Shown here: in pieces, positions 30,368-40,189 of the stretch | Position numbering within the stretch: the first letter of the stretch is position 1 | How the letters are laid out: the number at the start of each line of letters is the position of its first letter | Assembly: GCF_026898095.1 (NCBI RefSeq) | Contig: NZ_CP114015.1 | Coordinates: forward strand, 186,001-250,000 | DNA length: 64,000 bases | Direction of reading: 5' to 3' | DNA from: Arthrobacter sp. ATA002 | Lineage (GTDB): Bacteria; Actinomycetota; Actinomycetes; Actinomycetales; Micrococcaceae | Notes under the pieces: generated by a model | The model's database searches: none | Told to the model about the DNA's origin: nothing | The model's input: only the letters and a program-made list of their open reading frames with translations | Made by a program: the position numbers and the translations under genes

Positions 30368-31786
30368 TTATGCCTCGCGCTGCTGCTGCTTGATCCGGTT
30401 CGTGAGTTCCGTGACCTGGTTGTAGATCGCCCGGCGCTCAGCCATCAGCTCGCGGATCTTCCGGTCTGCGTGAATGACCGTAGTGTGGTCGCGTCCACCC
30501 AGTTCCTGGCCGATCTTGGGCAGTGACATGTCGGTGAGCTCGCGGCACAGATACATGGCGATCTGCCGTGCCGTCACCAGCGTGCGGGTGCGGGACTTTG
30601 AACACAGTTCCTCCAGACTGATCTGGAAGTAGGCCGCCGTCTGCCCCAGGATGGATGCGGCCGTGATCTCCTGGGCACCGTCGTCGGTAATGAGATCCTT
30701 GAGCACAATTTCGGCAAGGCCCACGTCCACCTGCTGCCGGTTCAGGCTGGCGAATGCCGTTACCCGGATCAGGGCCCCTTCAAGTTCCCGGATATTGGTG
30801 GAAATCTTGGATGCGATGTACTCCAGCACATCATCGGGGGCACTGAGGCTGTCACCAATGGCTTTTTTGCGCAGAATCGCGATGCGGGTCTCCAGCTCCG
30901 GCGGCTGGACATCGGTCAGCAGACCCCATTCGAAGCGGGAGCGCATGCGTTCCTCAAACCCGGAAAGCTGCTTCGGCGGCAGGTCGGAGGTGATCACCAC
31001 CTGCTTGTTGTGGTTGTGCAGGGCATTAAAGGTGTGGAAGAACTCTTCCTGCGTTGCGTCCTTGTTCGCCAGGAACTGGATGTCATCGATGAGCAGGATG
31101 TCCACGTTGCGGTACAGCTGCTTGAAGCTGGCGCCTTCGTCATACCGGATGGAGTTGATGAAGTCGTTGGTGAACTCCTCGGAATTGACGTACCGCACCC
31201 GGATACCTGTGTACAGGTGACGTGCGTAGTGGCCGATCGCGTGCAGCAGGTGGGTTTTTCCGAGTCCGGAGTCTCCGTAGATAAACAGGGGGTTGTACGC
31301 CTTGGCCGGAGCCTCCGCCACGGCTACGGCGGCGGCGTGGGCAAACCTGTTGGAAGAACCGATCACGAAGGTCTCAAAGACGTACTTCGGGTTCAGCCGG
31401 CCGAACTCCTGCGATGTGCTCGGCGGGGTGGGGGACGGAGCGCTTTCTCCGCCGGGGACGGGGTTGGGAGCCTGCGGTTCCGGTTCCGGCTCGGGAACGG
31501 CCGTCACCGCGGGCATCATATCCGCGTCGATGACAAAGGCACACTGAATATCGGCCTGGAAAACTCCGCGGAGAACCTCGTCCAGGATGTGTTTGAGCTG
31601 TGTCTGCAGGACTTCGCGGGTGAGTTCATTCGGAACGGCCACAAGGAGCGTGGTTCCGATGAGGCCCTGCGCCTGGGCCAAAACTACAAAGCCGCGCTGC
31701 CGCGGAGAGACACGGTCGTCGGTTTCCAGGGTTCGAATGACTTTGCGCCAGGAGCTGCCGACGTCGTTGATTTCGTCCGTACCCAC
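30368..31786 (-). CDS. dnaA: Chromosomal replication initiator DnaA
   Basis: 472 residues. Domain I (1-90), a Pro-rich linker (110-140), then the AAA+ domain with Walker [19 protein letters not shown] and Walker [12 protein letters not shown]. The C-terminal DNA-binding domain carries the DnaA signature [18 protein letters not shown] or ATG start at 31786 ([10 protein letters not shown]). It is intact, divergent from rpmH, and its upstream region holds DnaA-box-like sites, which suggests autoregulation. Confidence 0.98.
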   Translation of the reverse strand: MGTDEINDVGSSWRKVIRTLETDDRVSPRQRGFVVLAQAQGLIGTTLLVAVPNELTREVLQTQLKHILDEVLRGVFQADIQCAFVIDADMMPAVTAVPEPEPEPQAPNPVPGGESAPSPTPPSTSQEFGRLNPKYVFETFVIGSSNRFAHAAAVAVAEAPAKAYNPLFIYGDSGLGKTHLLHAIGHYARHLYTGIRVRYVNSEEFTNDFINSIRYDEGASFKQLYRNVDILLIDDIQFLANKDATQEEFFHTFNALHNHNKQVVITSDLPPKQLSGFEERMRSRFEWGLLTDVQPPELETRIAILRKKAIGDSLSAPDDVLEYIASKISTNIRELEGALIRVTAFASLNRQQVDVGLAEIVLKDLITDDGAQEITAASILGQTAAYFQISLEELCSKSRTRTLVTARQIAMYLCRELTDMSLPKIGQELGGRDHTTVIHADRKIRELMAERRAIYNQVTELTNRIKQQQREA

Positions 31787-32264
31787 AAAAACCTCTCGTG
31801 ATCGCCCATAGCGGTCTCAGGAAACATGGAAGCCCGGGCGGGTTTCCGGCGGTTCATCCACAGAGTTATGCACAGCTGGTGGATAAAACGCCCGTGGCCA
31901 AGCCTAGAGGATGATTTACCCCGGTGGTAGCTGGATTCCGGCTGTGGACAGCGGCTGGGACCGGGCTCACACCACCGGGTGCCCGGGGGTGCAGAGCATA
32001 GTTGTCCACAGGTGTGGATGTATTTGTATGAACAGGGTCAGTCCATCAGCCGCTGCTTCCCGGTTTGACTGGCGGCGGTCCTGCCCCTAACGTGGAGTAG
32101 TCCTTTGTGTCTGCTATCTGCACTCATTCATGCCCATCAGGGTTCTGGGAATCAGGGTCCAGGTCCGGGTTGAGAGCAGTCAGAACACATGAAATAAGCG
32201 CCGCTTGTTCTTCCCCCTTGTCGCAGCAAGCCAGCGCAACTCAGATTGTCTTGGAGTAACTACC
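31787..32264. promoter_or_regulatory. dnaA-rpmH divergent regulatory region
   Basis: 478 bases without a gene. DnaA-box-like sites: TTATGCACA 31866-31874, TTATCCACC (minus) 31878-31886 and TTGTCCACA 32002-32010, plus weaker TCATCCACA 31854-31862. They probably mediate DnaA control of its own promoter, and could also be a second origin module. Promoter elements for rpmH and dnaA must lie here, but I could not assign them safely. Confidence 0.6.
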
Positions 32265-32402
32265 GTGAGCAAGCGGACTTTTCAGCCGAATAACCGCCGT
32301 CGTGCCAAGAAGCACGGCTTCCGCCTTCGCATGCGTACCCGTGCAGGCCGTGGAATCCTTTCCGCACGCCGCGCCAAGGGCCGCACCGAACTGTCGGCTT
32401 AA
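32265..32402 (+). CDS. rpmH: Ribosomal protein L34
   Basis: 45 residues from GTG 32265. [20 protein letters not shown] with the universal TRAGR segment. Length and sequence are typical. It starts the rpmH-rnpA-yidD-yidC-jag-rsmG series. Confidence 0.97.
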   Translation: MSKRTFQPNNRRRAKKHGFRLRMRTRAGRGILSARRAKGRTELSA

Positions 32403-32464
32403 ATAGCCTCAAATTTGTCGATGCTGCTTACCGGCAGCTCCGTTGCCAATTCCAGGTGGTCTGA

Positions 32465-32833
32465 ATGCTGGCCCTAGGGAACCGGATACGGACATCGGCG
32501 GATTTTTCTTTTACTGTACGTTCCGGTGTCCGCAGTGGACGCCGGAACGTCGTGTTATATGCGGTGGTAACAGGGCCCGCCCCTACCCGGGTAGGCTTCA
32601 TCGTCGCAAAAAGCGTTGGGAACGCCGTGACACGCAACCTCGTTAAGAGAAGACTGAGAGAAGCAGCTGCCCAAAGTCTGCGTGAGCACCCCTCCGGGTT
32701 CGACATCGTTGTCCGTGCCTTGCCGCCGGCGGCGGGTGCATCCTGGCAGGAGCTTCGCACAGACTATTTGGGTGCGCTGCGCACCTGTGCGGGGAAACTG
32801 AACCGCACCCAAACGCCAAGCCAGAAGGGGTGA
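32465..32833 (+). CDS. rnpA: Ribonuclease P protein component
   Basis: 122 residues. The RNR motif KSVGNAVTRNLVKRRLREA binds the RNase P RNA; the N-terminal MLALGNRIRTSADFSFTVRS matches the family. It helps remove 5' leaders of pre-tRNAs. It lies 62 bases after rpmH and 7 bases before yidD. Confidence 0.94.
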   Translation: MLALGNRIRTSADFSFTVRSGVRSGRRNVVLYAVVTGPAPTRVGFIVAKSVGNAVTRNLVKRRLREAAAQSLREHPSGFDIVVRALPPAAGASWQELRTDYLGALRTCAGKLNRTQTPSQKG

Positions 32834-32840
32834 CCCGCTG

Positions 32841-33211
32841 ATGAGCCGTTCCGGTACTGATCCGGTAAGGGCTGTTCCGGCGATTGTCCGCGGCGTGTGG
32901 AATTCCCCGCGCCTCCTTCTCATGGGCCTGCTGATGGCCTACCGCAAAACCATTTCGCCTCTGTACGGACCGGTCTGCAGGTTTTTCCCTCCTGTTCCGC
33001 ATATGCTCTTGAAGCCGTGACTGTTCACGGGGCCGTTCGCGGCACCTGGCTGGCGGCGCGGCGGCTTGTCCGCTGCCACCCGTGGAACGACGGCGGCGTG
33101 GACCATGTCCCGCCCGGACACAGGATTTGGGACCAGGAAAAGGTTCCGAGGATTATTGTGCTGAATCATCCCGTGATTCCAGCCGACGAAGACAGCCGCG
33201 AAGCGGCTTAG
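32841..33211 (+). CDS. yidD: YidD membrane-insertion factor (frameshifted)
   Basis: About 123 residues when one C is restored at the C run 32987-32989. The first part ([29 protein letters not shown]) and the second part ([10 protein letters not shown], then [17 protein letters not shown]) join into the conserved YidD cysteine motif. It assists YidC-dependent insertion at the inner membrane. As read, the frame stops early, but the shift sits exactly inside an invariant motif and is probably an error. Confidence 0.88.
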
Positions 33212-33219
33212 GAGAGTAA

Positions 33220-34181
33220 ATGGGTTTCTTCGATACGATACTGTTCCCCTTTAAATGGGTAGTGTCCTGGATCATGTGGATCTTCCACGAGGGGTTTGTT
33301 TTCCTCGGGATGGATGAGGCTTCGGGCTGGACCTGGACTCTCTCCATCATCGGCCTCGTGATCGTGATCCGGGCCGCGCTTATCCCGGTCTTCGTCAAGC
33401 AGATCAAGGCGCAGCGCGGTATGCAGTCACTGCAGCCGGACTTGAAGAAACTCCAGCAGAAGTACAAGGGCAAGACCGACCAGCTGTCCCGTCAGGCAAT
33501 GACGCAGGAGCAGATGGCTCTCTATAAGAAGCACGGGACCAACCCGTTTGCGGCCTGCCTGCCGATGCTGATCCAGATGCCGTTCTTCTTTGCCCTGTTC
33601 CAGGTTCTGAACGGCGTATCAAGGGCCAGTGACGAAGGTATTCACATTGGCGCGCTGTCCGCGGAAGCCATCCAGCAGTTTGACGCGGCGACTATTCTTG
33701 GTGCTCCGCTTTCGTCTTCCTTGCTGCACGGAGGCGGCGGTGACGGTCAGCTCGCCGTCGTCATACTCTCCATCGTCATGATCCTTGCGATGACCGCGTC
33801 GCAGTTCATCACCCAAAAGCAGATCATGTCCAAGAACATGTCCGAGGAAGCCCTCGCGAGCCCGTTCATGCGGCAGCAGAAGATGATGCTGTACATCCTG
33901 CCGCTGGTCTTCGGTATTGGCGGTATCAACTTCCCGATTGGTGTGCTGATCTACTGGACGACCACCAACCTGTGGACCATGGGCCAGCAGTTCTTCGTGA
34001 TTCGCCGGATGCCTACGCCGGGCTCCCCGCAGCCAAGGCCCTGGCCGAACGCCGTGCCAAGAAGGGGCAGCCGATGGTTCCGCTGCTCGGTGAGTCAAAG
34101 ACCGGGGCGGCCGAGCCGGCGCCGGTTGCCACCAAAACCCAGCGCCAGCAGCCCCAGCGGAAGAACAGGAAAAGGCGATGA
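33220..34181 (+). CDS. yidC: YidC/Oxa1 membrane insertase (frameshifted near the C-terminus)
   Basis: About 320 residues. Helices and core match actinobacterial YidC: WTLSIIGLVIVIRAALIPVF (with the conserved groove Arg), QEQMALYKKHGTNPFAACLP, MLYILPLVFGIGGINFPIGV and LIYWTTTNLWTMGQQFFVIR. After MPTPGS the frame shifts at the C run 34025-34028. With one C added it continues as PAAKALAERRAKKGQPMVPL to a basic tail ending KNRKRR at 34181. That stop overlaps the jag start as ATGA. The uncorrected frame ends at 34209 with unrelated sequence. Confidence 0.92.
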
Positions 34182-34750
34182 CATCCGAGCCCCTGGCGGA
34201 ATCTCCTGACGCTGCTGCCGACGCTGTCGAAGAAACGGCGGCCCCGGCCGGGGAAGCAGCAGAGCCGCGCGGTCCCGGCCGCCTGGAAGAAGAGGGCGAC
34301 GTAGCAGCCGACTATTTGGAGGAACTGCTGGATATCGCAGATATCGACGGTGATATCGATATTGAGGTGCGGCAGGGACGGACTTACATCTCCATCGTCG
34401 CCGAAGAGAGTGGCAGCTCGGACCTTCGTGCCCTCGTGGGCGACGACGGCGAGGTGCTGGAAGCGCTGCAGGAGCTGGCGCGGCTCTCCGTTTTGACGGC
34501 CACTGACAGCCGTTCGCGATTGGTCCTGGATATCACCGGGTACCGCAGGGAACGCGGCGCCGAACTCAGGGTTATCGCCGAGCAGGCCGTCAGCCGGGTG
34601 AAGGAAAGCGGCCAGAATGTTGCGCTGCGGCCGATGAGCGCATACGAGCGGAAAATAGTGCACGACGCCGTTGCCGACCTTGGCCTCTTCAGCGAGTCCG
34701 AGGGCGAAGGGGATGCCCGGCACATCGTGGTGTCGCTGGCGTCCTCCTAG
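34178..34750 (+). CDS. jag: Jag/KhpB-type RNA-binding protein
   Basis: 190 residues. Acidic N-terminus, a KH domain (YISIVAEESGSSDLRALVGD, EVLEALQELARL) and a C-terminal R3H domain (ALRPMSAYERKIVHDAVADL). It binds RNA and is linked to cell-wall regulation in Gram-positives. It overlaps the corrected yidC stop by four bases. Confidence 0.93.
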   Translation: MTSEPLAESPDAAADAVEETAAPAGEAAEPRGPGRLEEEGDVAADYLEELLDIADIDGDIDIEVRQGRTYISIVAEESGSSDLRALVGDDGEVLEALQELARLSVLTATDSRSRLVLDITGYRRERGAELRVIAEQAVSRVKESGQNVALRPMSAYERKIVHDAVADLGLFSESEGEGDARHIVVSLASS

Positions 34751-34796
34751 GCCCGTTCCCCGCTGTAAAACTGCACCGCAGACAAGGAAGCACCAC

Positions 34797-35429
34797 GTGG
34801 TTGAAACAACGCCCGCAGAACGCAAGGCGGCGGAAAAGATCTTTGGGTCCCGGTTGGATCTGGCCGAGCGTTATGTAGAACATTTGGCGACCTCCGGCAT
34901 GGAGCGCGGACTGCTCGGTCCCCGCGAAGTTCCCCGGCTGTGGAGCCGGCATGTGCTGAACTGCGCGGTCGTGGCCGATTTGATTGAAGAGAACGCCAGA
35001 GTAGCCGACGTCGGCAGCGGCGCCGGGCTGCCCGGGCTGTGTCTTGCCATTGCGCGCCCGGATCTTCAGCTGACGCTGATCGAGCCCCTGGAACGCCGGG
35101 TGATCTGGCTCAACGAGGTCGTGGCGGATCTGGAACTCGAAAACGTCACCGTCCTCCGCGGCCGCGCGGAGCAGGTGGCCGGGGATGTCGACGCCGACGT
35201 CGTTACAGCCCGTGCCGTCTCTGCCCTGGATTCCCTTGCACGGCTGACCATTCCCCTGCTCAAGGGACGGGGAGTGGTACTGGCCATCAAGGGCCGAAGC
35301 GCCGAGGAGGAAATCCGGAAGGCCACCAAAGCCATCCGCAGGCTTGGCGGGCGGGAAACGTCCATTGTGACGGCCGGAGAGGACGTCCTGGAGGAGCATA
35401 CGACGGTGGTCAGCATTTTGGTGGGGTAG
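34797..35429 (+). CDS. rsmG: RsmG, 16S rRNA G527 methyltransferase
   Basis: 210 residues from GTG 34797, with AAGGAAG just upstream. SAM-binding motif VADVGSGAGLPGLCLAIARP, then LIEPLERRVIWLNEV and VVTARAVSALDSLARL. It methylates N7 of G527 in 16S rRNA; loss gives low-level streptomycin resistance in many bacteria. 46 bases separate it from jag. Confidence 0.95.
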   Translation: MVETTPAERKAAEKIFGSRLDLAERYVEHLATSGMERGLLGPREVPRLWSRHVLNCAVVADLIEENARVADVGSGAGLPGLCLAIARPDLQLTLIEPLERRVIWLNEVVADLELENVTVLRGRAEQVAGDVDADVVTARAVSALDSLARLTIPLLKGRGVVLAIKGRSAEEEIRKATKAIRRLGGRETSIVTAGEDVLEEHTTVVSILVG

Positions 35430-35517
35430 CCCTCCCGGCATGATCTTCTGCACACACCGGCTGCGATCCGGGAAAATTGCCGGGCACCGGATAGGCTATA
35501 TGAACTGATGCCTATGT

Positions 35518-36851
35518 TTGGAAAGTGAGCATGTCCAGGTGAGTGCGCGCCGTGAATCCGCTGCAAAACGGATTCCACCCTTTGCAGCGCTGGGGTCTGC
35601 CCTCTCGGCACAGTTCTCCAGGATTCAACCCCAAATGTTTGCCAGTAATCAAAATGCGCCGGCTGTTGCATCCGCAGAGGCCGAGGCCCGAGCCGAGGAA
35701 ATCGCGAGCGTGGTTTCGGATCCTCCATCGTCGCAGGAAGTTCGGCCGTATTCCGCTCCGCCAGCGCCTGTAACGCAGGATGTGGTTCCCCAGGCTTCGC
35801 TCCCTGAACCGGCACCAGCGCCTGAACCCTTGGAACCTGTTTCACGTGAAACATTAGACAGCGTTGGCACCCTGCAAACGGCAGCTGATTCGGCTGCTGG
35901 CCCCGAGGCTATTGAAGGTGGTGGAACTGGCTCGGTGGCTATGCCGTCGAAGTCGGTGGACGTTATGGATTTGATGGACGAAAGCACCCCCTCGCCCGGG
36001 AACTTGCGCACGAGAACCGCCGCCGCGAGAAACTCCGGGGCAGAGTTCTGCCGCGTCCCGCTGAAACGCGGATCATGACGGTCAGCAACCAGAAGGGTGG
36101 TGTCGGAAAGACGACCACCACGGTCAATCTGGCTGCTGCCCTTGCCAGCGCCGGGCTGAACGTGCTGGTGATCGACATTGACCCGCAGGGGAATGCTTCC
36201 ACCGCGCTTGGAATTGAGCACCACGCCGAGGTGGAAAGCATCTACGACGTGCTTATCGACGACCTTCCCTTGGGCAACGTGGTGGCCCAGTGCCCCGATA
36301 TCTCTAATTTGATCTGTGCTCCGGCCACGATCCACTTGGCTGGGGCTGAAATCGAGCTGGTATCCCTGGTAGCCAGGGAACAGCGGCTCCGCCGTGCGAT
36401 TGACACTTATGCCGCGGAACGGGAACGCAGAGGCGAAGAACGCCTGGACTACATATTCATCGACTGCCCTCCCAGCCTTGGGCTGCTGACCGTTAATGCG
36501 TTCGTCGCCGCTAAAGAAGTCCTGATCCCAATCCAGTGCGAGTACTACGCACTGGAGGGTCTAAGCCAGCTGTTGAAGAACATCGAGATGATCCAGAAGC
36601 ACTTGAATGCGGACTTGGTTGTTTCAACGATTCTGCTGACCATGTACGACGGCCGAACGAACCTAGCTGCGCAGGTTGCCGCGGAGGTCCGGGAGCATTT
36701 TCCGGAGCAGGTCCTTGGAGCGGTGGTCCCGCGGTCCGTGCGCATTTCCGAGGCGCCAAGCTATCAGCAAACGGTCATGACCTACGACCCGTCCTCCAGC
36801 GGTGCGCTTTCGTACTTGGAAGCCGCCGCGGAAATAGCGCAACGCGGATAG
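35518..36851 (+). CDS. parA: ParA chromosome-partitioning ATPase (frameshifted in the N-terminal extension)
   Basis: The C-terminal 265 residues are a complete ParA: NQKGGVGKTTTTVNLAAALA (deviant Walker A), VLVIDIDPQGNASTALG and FIDCPPSLGLLTVNAFVAA. An Ala/Pro/Glu-rich extension of about 180 residues precedes it, containing VSRET encoded by a parS site at 35838-35853. One C added at 35987-35991 joins the two frames as DESTPLARELAHENRRREK and continues to RIMTVSNQKGG. The start is uncertain: TTG 35518 or GTG 35539. ParA moves ParB-parS complexes apart after replication. parB follows 100 bases later. Confidence 0.9.
35838..35853. promoter_or_regulatory. parS site 1 (perfect), inside parA
   Basis: TGTTTCACGTGAAACA, the full 16-bp parS palindrome. 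In the parA frame it reads V-S-R-E-T. Confidence 0.93.
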
Positions 36852-36951
36852 ATACCCGTCGTGCCTCCGCAGTAGTTGTCGTTTGGAATCGTAGAATACA
36901 GTCAGAATCAATCCATGCCGCTTGCTGTGTGCATAAGGGAAGGACATACCC

Positions 36952-38348
36952 ATGACCGAGAAGCGTCGTGGTTTGGGAAGAGGCCTGGGGGCGTTGATCC
37001 CCAGTAGCGCAGATACTGAGGACGCGTCGCCGGTGACTCCGGCGCCAGCACGTGCCGGCCGCCCCGTGGATGTCTTTTTCCCGTCCGCAAACGATGAAGT
37101 AACGCCCTCCCGGCCGGTTGCCGGCGGACGCCGCAGTTCAGGAATCAATAAGGACGCGCTTCGGGGTCCGGCACCTTCTGCGGGGGGTACTTCGTCAGCG
37201 AAGAGCCAGCGGAAGACCGGGGGCCGAATCTTGACGCGAGGAATTCAGACGTTGAGAATTCATCTGTATGTGATGCCACTGGCACCGCCGACGCCACCGA
37301 TGCCGGTGCCGGTGCCGGTGCCCTGAGTGTCCAGCCAGGGCAGCACAGCGGTGCTGCCGGCCCGGCGGCTGAGGACGGCCTCGAAGTGGACGGCCAGAAT
37401 GCTGCAGAAGCCCTTGCGGCCCCCACATCGCGGGTTAGGAAGAAGACTGCGGTGGCAGGAACCGGAAGTGCATCCGCTTCGAATGGGGTCTCAACCGATG
37501 AGGCTGTTTCACGTGAAACACTGGTCCAGGTTCCTGGTGCCACGTTCGCAGAGCTGCCGGTTGACTCTATTCATCCAAACCGAAAGCAGCCCAGGTCCGT
37601 CTTCGACGAAGATGACATGGCCGAGCTGGTCCACTCCATTCGGGAAATCGGAGTTCTGCAGCCGATTGTCGTCCGACCCTCGCCCGAGAACGACCCCGAG
37701 CACCCCTATGAGCTTGTCATGGGCGAGCGGCGCTGGCGGGCAAGCCGTGAGGCCGGTCTAGAGGCAGTACCTGCGATCATCCGCTCAACGCAGGATGTCG
37801 ATCTGCTGCGCGATGCTCTGTTGGAGAACCTGCACCGCAGCCAGCTGAACCCGCTCGAAGAAGCTGCAGCGTACCAACAGCTTCTAGACGATTTTGAATG
37901 CTCCCACGAAGAGCTTGCCGACAGAATTGGTCGGTCCCGACCCCAGGTAACCAACACGCTGCGGTTGATGAAGTTGCCGCCGCTGGTTCAACGCCGACTT
38001 GCGGCCGGGATTTTGTCCGCGGGTCACTCGCGTGCCCTCCTTGGGCTGGGCGACGCCGCGGAGATGGAGAAACTGGCACAGCGTATCGTCGCGGAGGGAT
38101 TGTCGGTAAGGGCAACCGAAGAGATTGTTTCTTTGAGTGACGGCCTCCGTCGCCCCCCGAAAGAGACGAAGCCGAAGGTGGGTGCCAGGCATGAACGGCT
38201 GGACTACCTTGCCACTTCTCTATCGGACCGGTTGGATACCAACGTGAAGATCACCCTCGGCGCCCGCAAGGGGAAAGTCAGCATCGAGTTCGCCAGTGTT
38301 GACGACTTGAACCGAATTATGGGAGTGCTCGCGCCGCCGGCCAGCTGA
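36952..38348 (+). CDS. parB: ParB chromosome-partitioning protein (frameshifted in the N-terminal linker)
   Basis: 465 residues after restoring one G at the run 37182-37187. The N-terminus ([19 protein letters not shown]) is the short ParA-activating helix. A long Ala/Gly linker with VSRET (parS site 2) follows. The CTP-binding core has [16 protein letters not shown] and [20 protein letters not shown], then the helix-turn-helix [20 protein letters not shown] and the dimerisation domain to the end. ParB loads at parS and spreads as a CTP-dependent clamp. It is the last gene of the conserved block; parS-rich DNA follows. Confidence 0.93.
37505..37520. promoter_or_regulatory. parS site 2 (perfect), inside parB
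   Basis: TGTTTCACGTGAAACA; reads V-S-R-E-T in the parB frame. Confidence 0.93.
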
Positions 38349-38450
38349 CTACTGCATGTAGGGCCGGCGTTGTCTGGATCACATTGTTACCGGTCTGCCT
38401 GCGGGAACGAATCTGCAAACGCTTGGCTTGTAGTTTCTATCGTCTTTGGA

Positions 38451-38492
38451 CAGTACGCGTGGGTGTTTCACGTGAAACACCCACGCGTACTG
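38451..38492. repeat. 42-bp perfect palindrome centred on parS site 3
   Basis: Bases 38451-38471 and 38472-38492 are exact reverse complements with no loop. The centre is parS site 3. It lies 103 bases beyond the parB stop and is followed by CTTTTC, so on the RNA it could also act as a terminator of parB. Confidence 0.9.
38464..38479. promoter_or_regulatory. parS site 3 (perfect)
   Basis: TGTTTCACGTGAAACA at the centre of the 42-bp palindrome. Confidence 0.95.
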
Positions 38493-38762
38493 CTTTTCAA
38501 TGGCTACTTAATACCGAGTCCTTGACCCGGTCGCCGTGGGCCAGTCCCTCAGCCACCTACATATGTCGTCTTTCGACCGGATCCTCGCACCACGTGAGCC
38601 CTTAGGAGTTGTTTGGCGTGAAGAACAGCTGATCTTGTGGGACGTCCAACCCTTAATACGCCAGCGGTGGCATGCACCTCGGTGAGTGTTCACCTGTCAT
38701 CTGCAAGGTCGTGCGAACCTCGCATACAGCCGCTGGAACTGTTCGGGCCTGGAGAGTTCTGG

Positions 38763-38778
38763 TGTTTCCCGTGAAACA
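38763..38778. promoter_or_regulatory. parS-like site 4 (one mismatch)
   Basis: TGTTTCCCGTGAAACA; the mismatch is A to C within the central CACGTG, so binding may be weak. Confidence 0.6.
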
Positions 38779-39059
38779 CGTGATCTCACGCAAAGTGGAA
38801 TACAGGCGGATTTGCCTGATCTATCAGTTCCTTAGCCCGTATCGTTAACCTCCGCCTATCACCGATTTCGGCCACGGTCGACAGGTTGTCCGTGCGGAGG
38901 CAGGGTCGGATACCAGTCCAGCTGATGAGCCGGGGTTGGTATGCGGGATCGGTGCGAATGTGAGCTCACGGGAACGGCTGTTTGCAGGTACGTGCCTCCT
39001 GCTCCCGGACATCGTCGCCATTGAGCATGTCAGGCGCCGCATTGGCGCTTGAAGTGCCA

Positions 39060-39075
39060 TGTTTCACGTGGAACC
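39060..39075. promoter_or_regulatory. parS-like site 5 (two mismatches)
   Basis: TGTTTCACGTGGAACC: the left half is perfect, the right half carries two changes. Possibly a decaying site. Confidence 0.45.
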
Positions 39076-39335
39076 TCATCATGTTAGGCCAGGGCGAAGC
39101 ACCTCGGATCTAATTCACTAGGATGTAATGCGCTAGGGCAGCTGGCGGATGAAGCCGCATTGCCTCGGAGAGGAGCGACGCCTTACCCTGGACGCCGTTC
39201 AGCCCCAGCCTTTGATCTAGTTGGCCGCGGGCCTGGTTCGGTTGATGGTCCTGCCTGTACACCTCACCCTGACCGTCGGCCGTGCTGCGACTGTGCTGCT
39301 GTTGCTTGGCCACTTCCATGCCGGCACCACCGTGG

Positions 39336-39351
39336 TGTTTCACGTGAAACG
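39336..39351. promoter_or_regulatory. parS site 6 (one outer mismatch)
   Basis: TGTTTCACGTGAAACG; only the last base differs and the 14-bp core is perfect. Confidence 0.85.
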
Positions 39352-39463
39352 CGGCGGGAGCCCTACTCTCAGTTTGCGACAGACGTAGGCGCCCGAGCGA
39401 ACATGTGTGGAAGCGAGTTCGGCGCCGCAGGACTACGCGGCGACTACCGGAGGGATGATATGG

Positions 39464-39519
39464 GAGATCACCCAAGAGAGATCAGCCAAGAGAGATCACC
39501 CAAGAGAGATCACCCAAGG
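39464..39519. repeat. 14-bp tandem repeat, four copies
   Basis: Four head-to-tail copies of GAGATCACCCAAGA; copy 2 has one change (G for C) and copy 4 ends in G. It lies between parS sites 6 and 7, and copy number may vary between strains. Confidence 0.85.
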
Positions 39520-39552
39520 CCGGAGGCGCGACGGGGTGGCTACCTTGGCGTC

Positions 39553-39568
39553 TGTTTCACGTGAAACA
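39553..39568. promoter_or_regulatory. parS site 7 (perfect)
   Basis: TGTTTCACGTGAAACA, 34 bases after the tandem repeat. Confidence 0.93.
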
Positions 39569-40013
39569 GAGAACTGACTTGTGCGCCGCGCACTGACGTT
39601 CACCGGGGGCCCGGCTACCGTCGTTAGCGGTTATGTGCGCCCCATCGTGCCTGCATTGCTCCAGCAGTTGCTTTCGCGCAGCACATCGCCACCCTTTGTA
39701 GGACAGATCCGACCCGCTACGGTGGCGCGCCTAGGACCATATGTCTCATCGTGTTGATCCCGGATCGCAGATCCTCAAAATTCCTCAACAAGCAGGAACT
39801 CAGCAATTCCCTACGCGATGACAAGCAGTCCTCGTCCCTCCCGTACACCGCAGGGCATCATGTCTGTGGAACGGGACCGCAAGGTTTATCGGGGCACGCA
39901 TCAGCGTGGTCTCGACCCAAAGCCTCCGCACCACTTCTCATACGTTCGTGCCGGCGCCGACTGACCGGGCTCATCGCACGCGGTGATCAGGGATGTGACT
40001 TCAGGCGGGCTGC

Positions 40014-40029
40014 TGTTTCACGTGAAACA
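40014..40029. promoter_or_regulatory. parS site 8 (perfect)
   Basis: TGTTTCACGTGAAACA, 32 bases (start to start) from site 9. Confidence 0.93.
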
Positions 40030-40045
40030 GCGTTGTCGACTCGTC

Positions 40046-40061
40046 CGTTTCACGTGAAACA
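40046..40061. promoter_or_regulatory. parS site 9 (one outer mismatch)
   Basis: CGTTTCACGTGAAACA; only the first base differs. It is the last clear parS of the array. Confidence 0.85.
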
Positions 40062-40189
40062 AGGAGATGAGACCTGGATTCTCCAGGGAAACACGACCCC
40101 CTTCATTCGGCCTCGTGCTCCTTCCGCAAGTCTCCGATTAGGACGCCAAGACCACCGGAAAACCCGGCTACGACCGTTCTACGGTCACA

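Larger units (their letters stand above)
38349..40189. other. Gene-free parS-rich region after parB
   Basis: About 1.84 kb where I find no supportable gene on either strand. Open frames are short, have no ribosome sites or family motifs, and are crossed by parS sites. It holds seven of the nine parS-like sites, a 42-bp palindrome and a 14-bp tandem repeat. It looks like decayed or neutral DNA kept around the centromere. Confidence 0.65.

Noticed and set aside
39160-39564. Plus-strand 134-codon frame across parS sites and the tandem repeat
   Set aside because: Composition and lack of motifs indicate chance; its peptide includes translated parS and repeat units.
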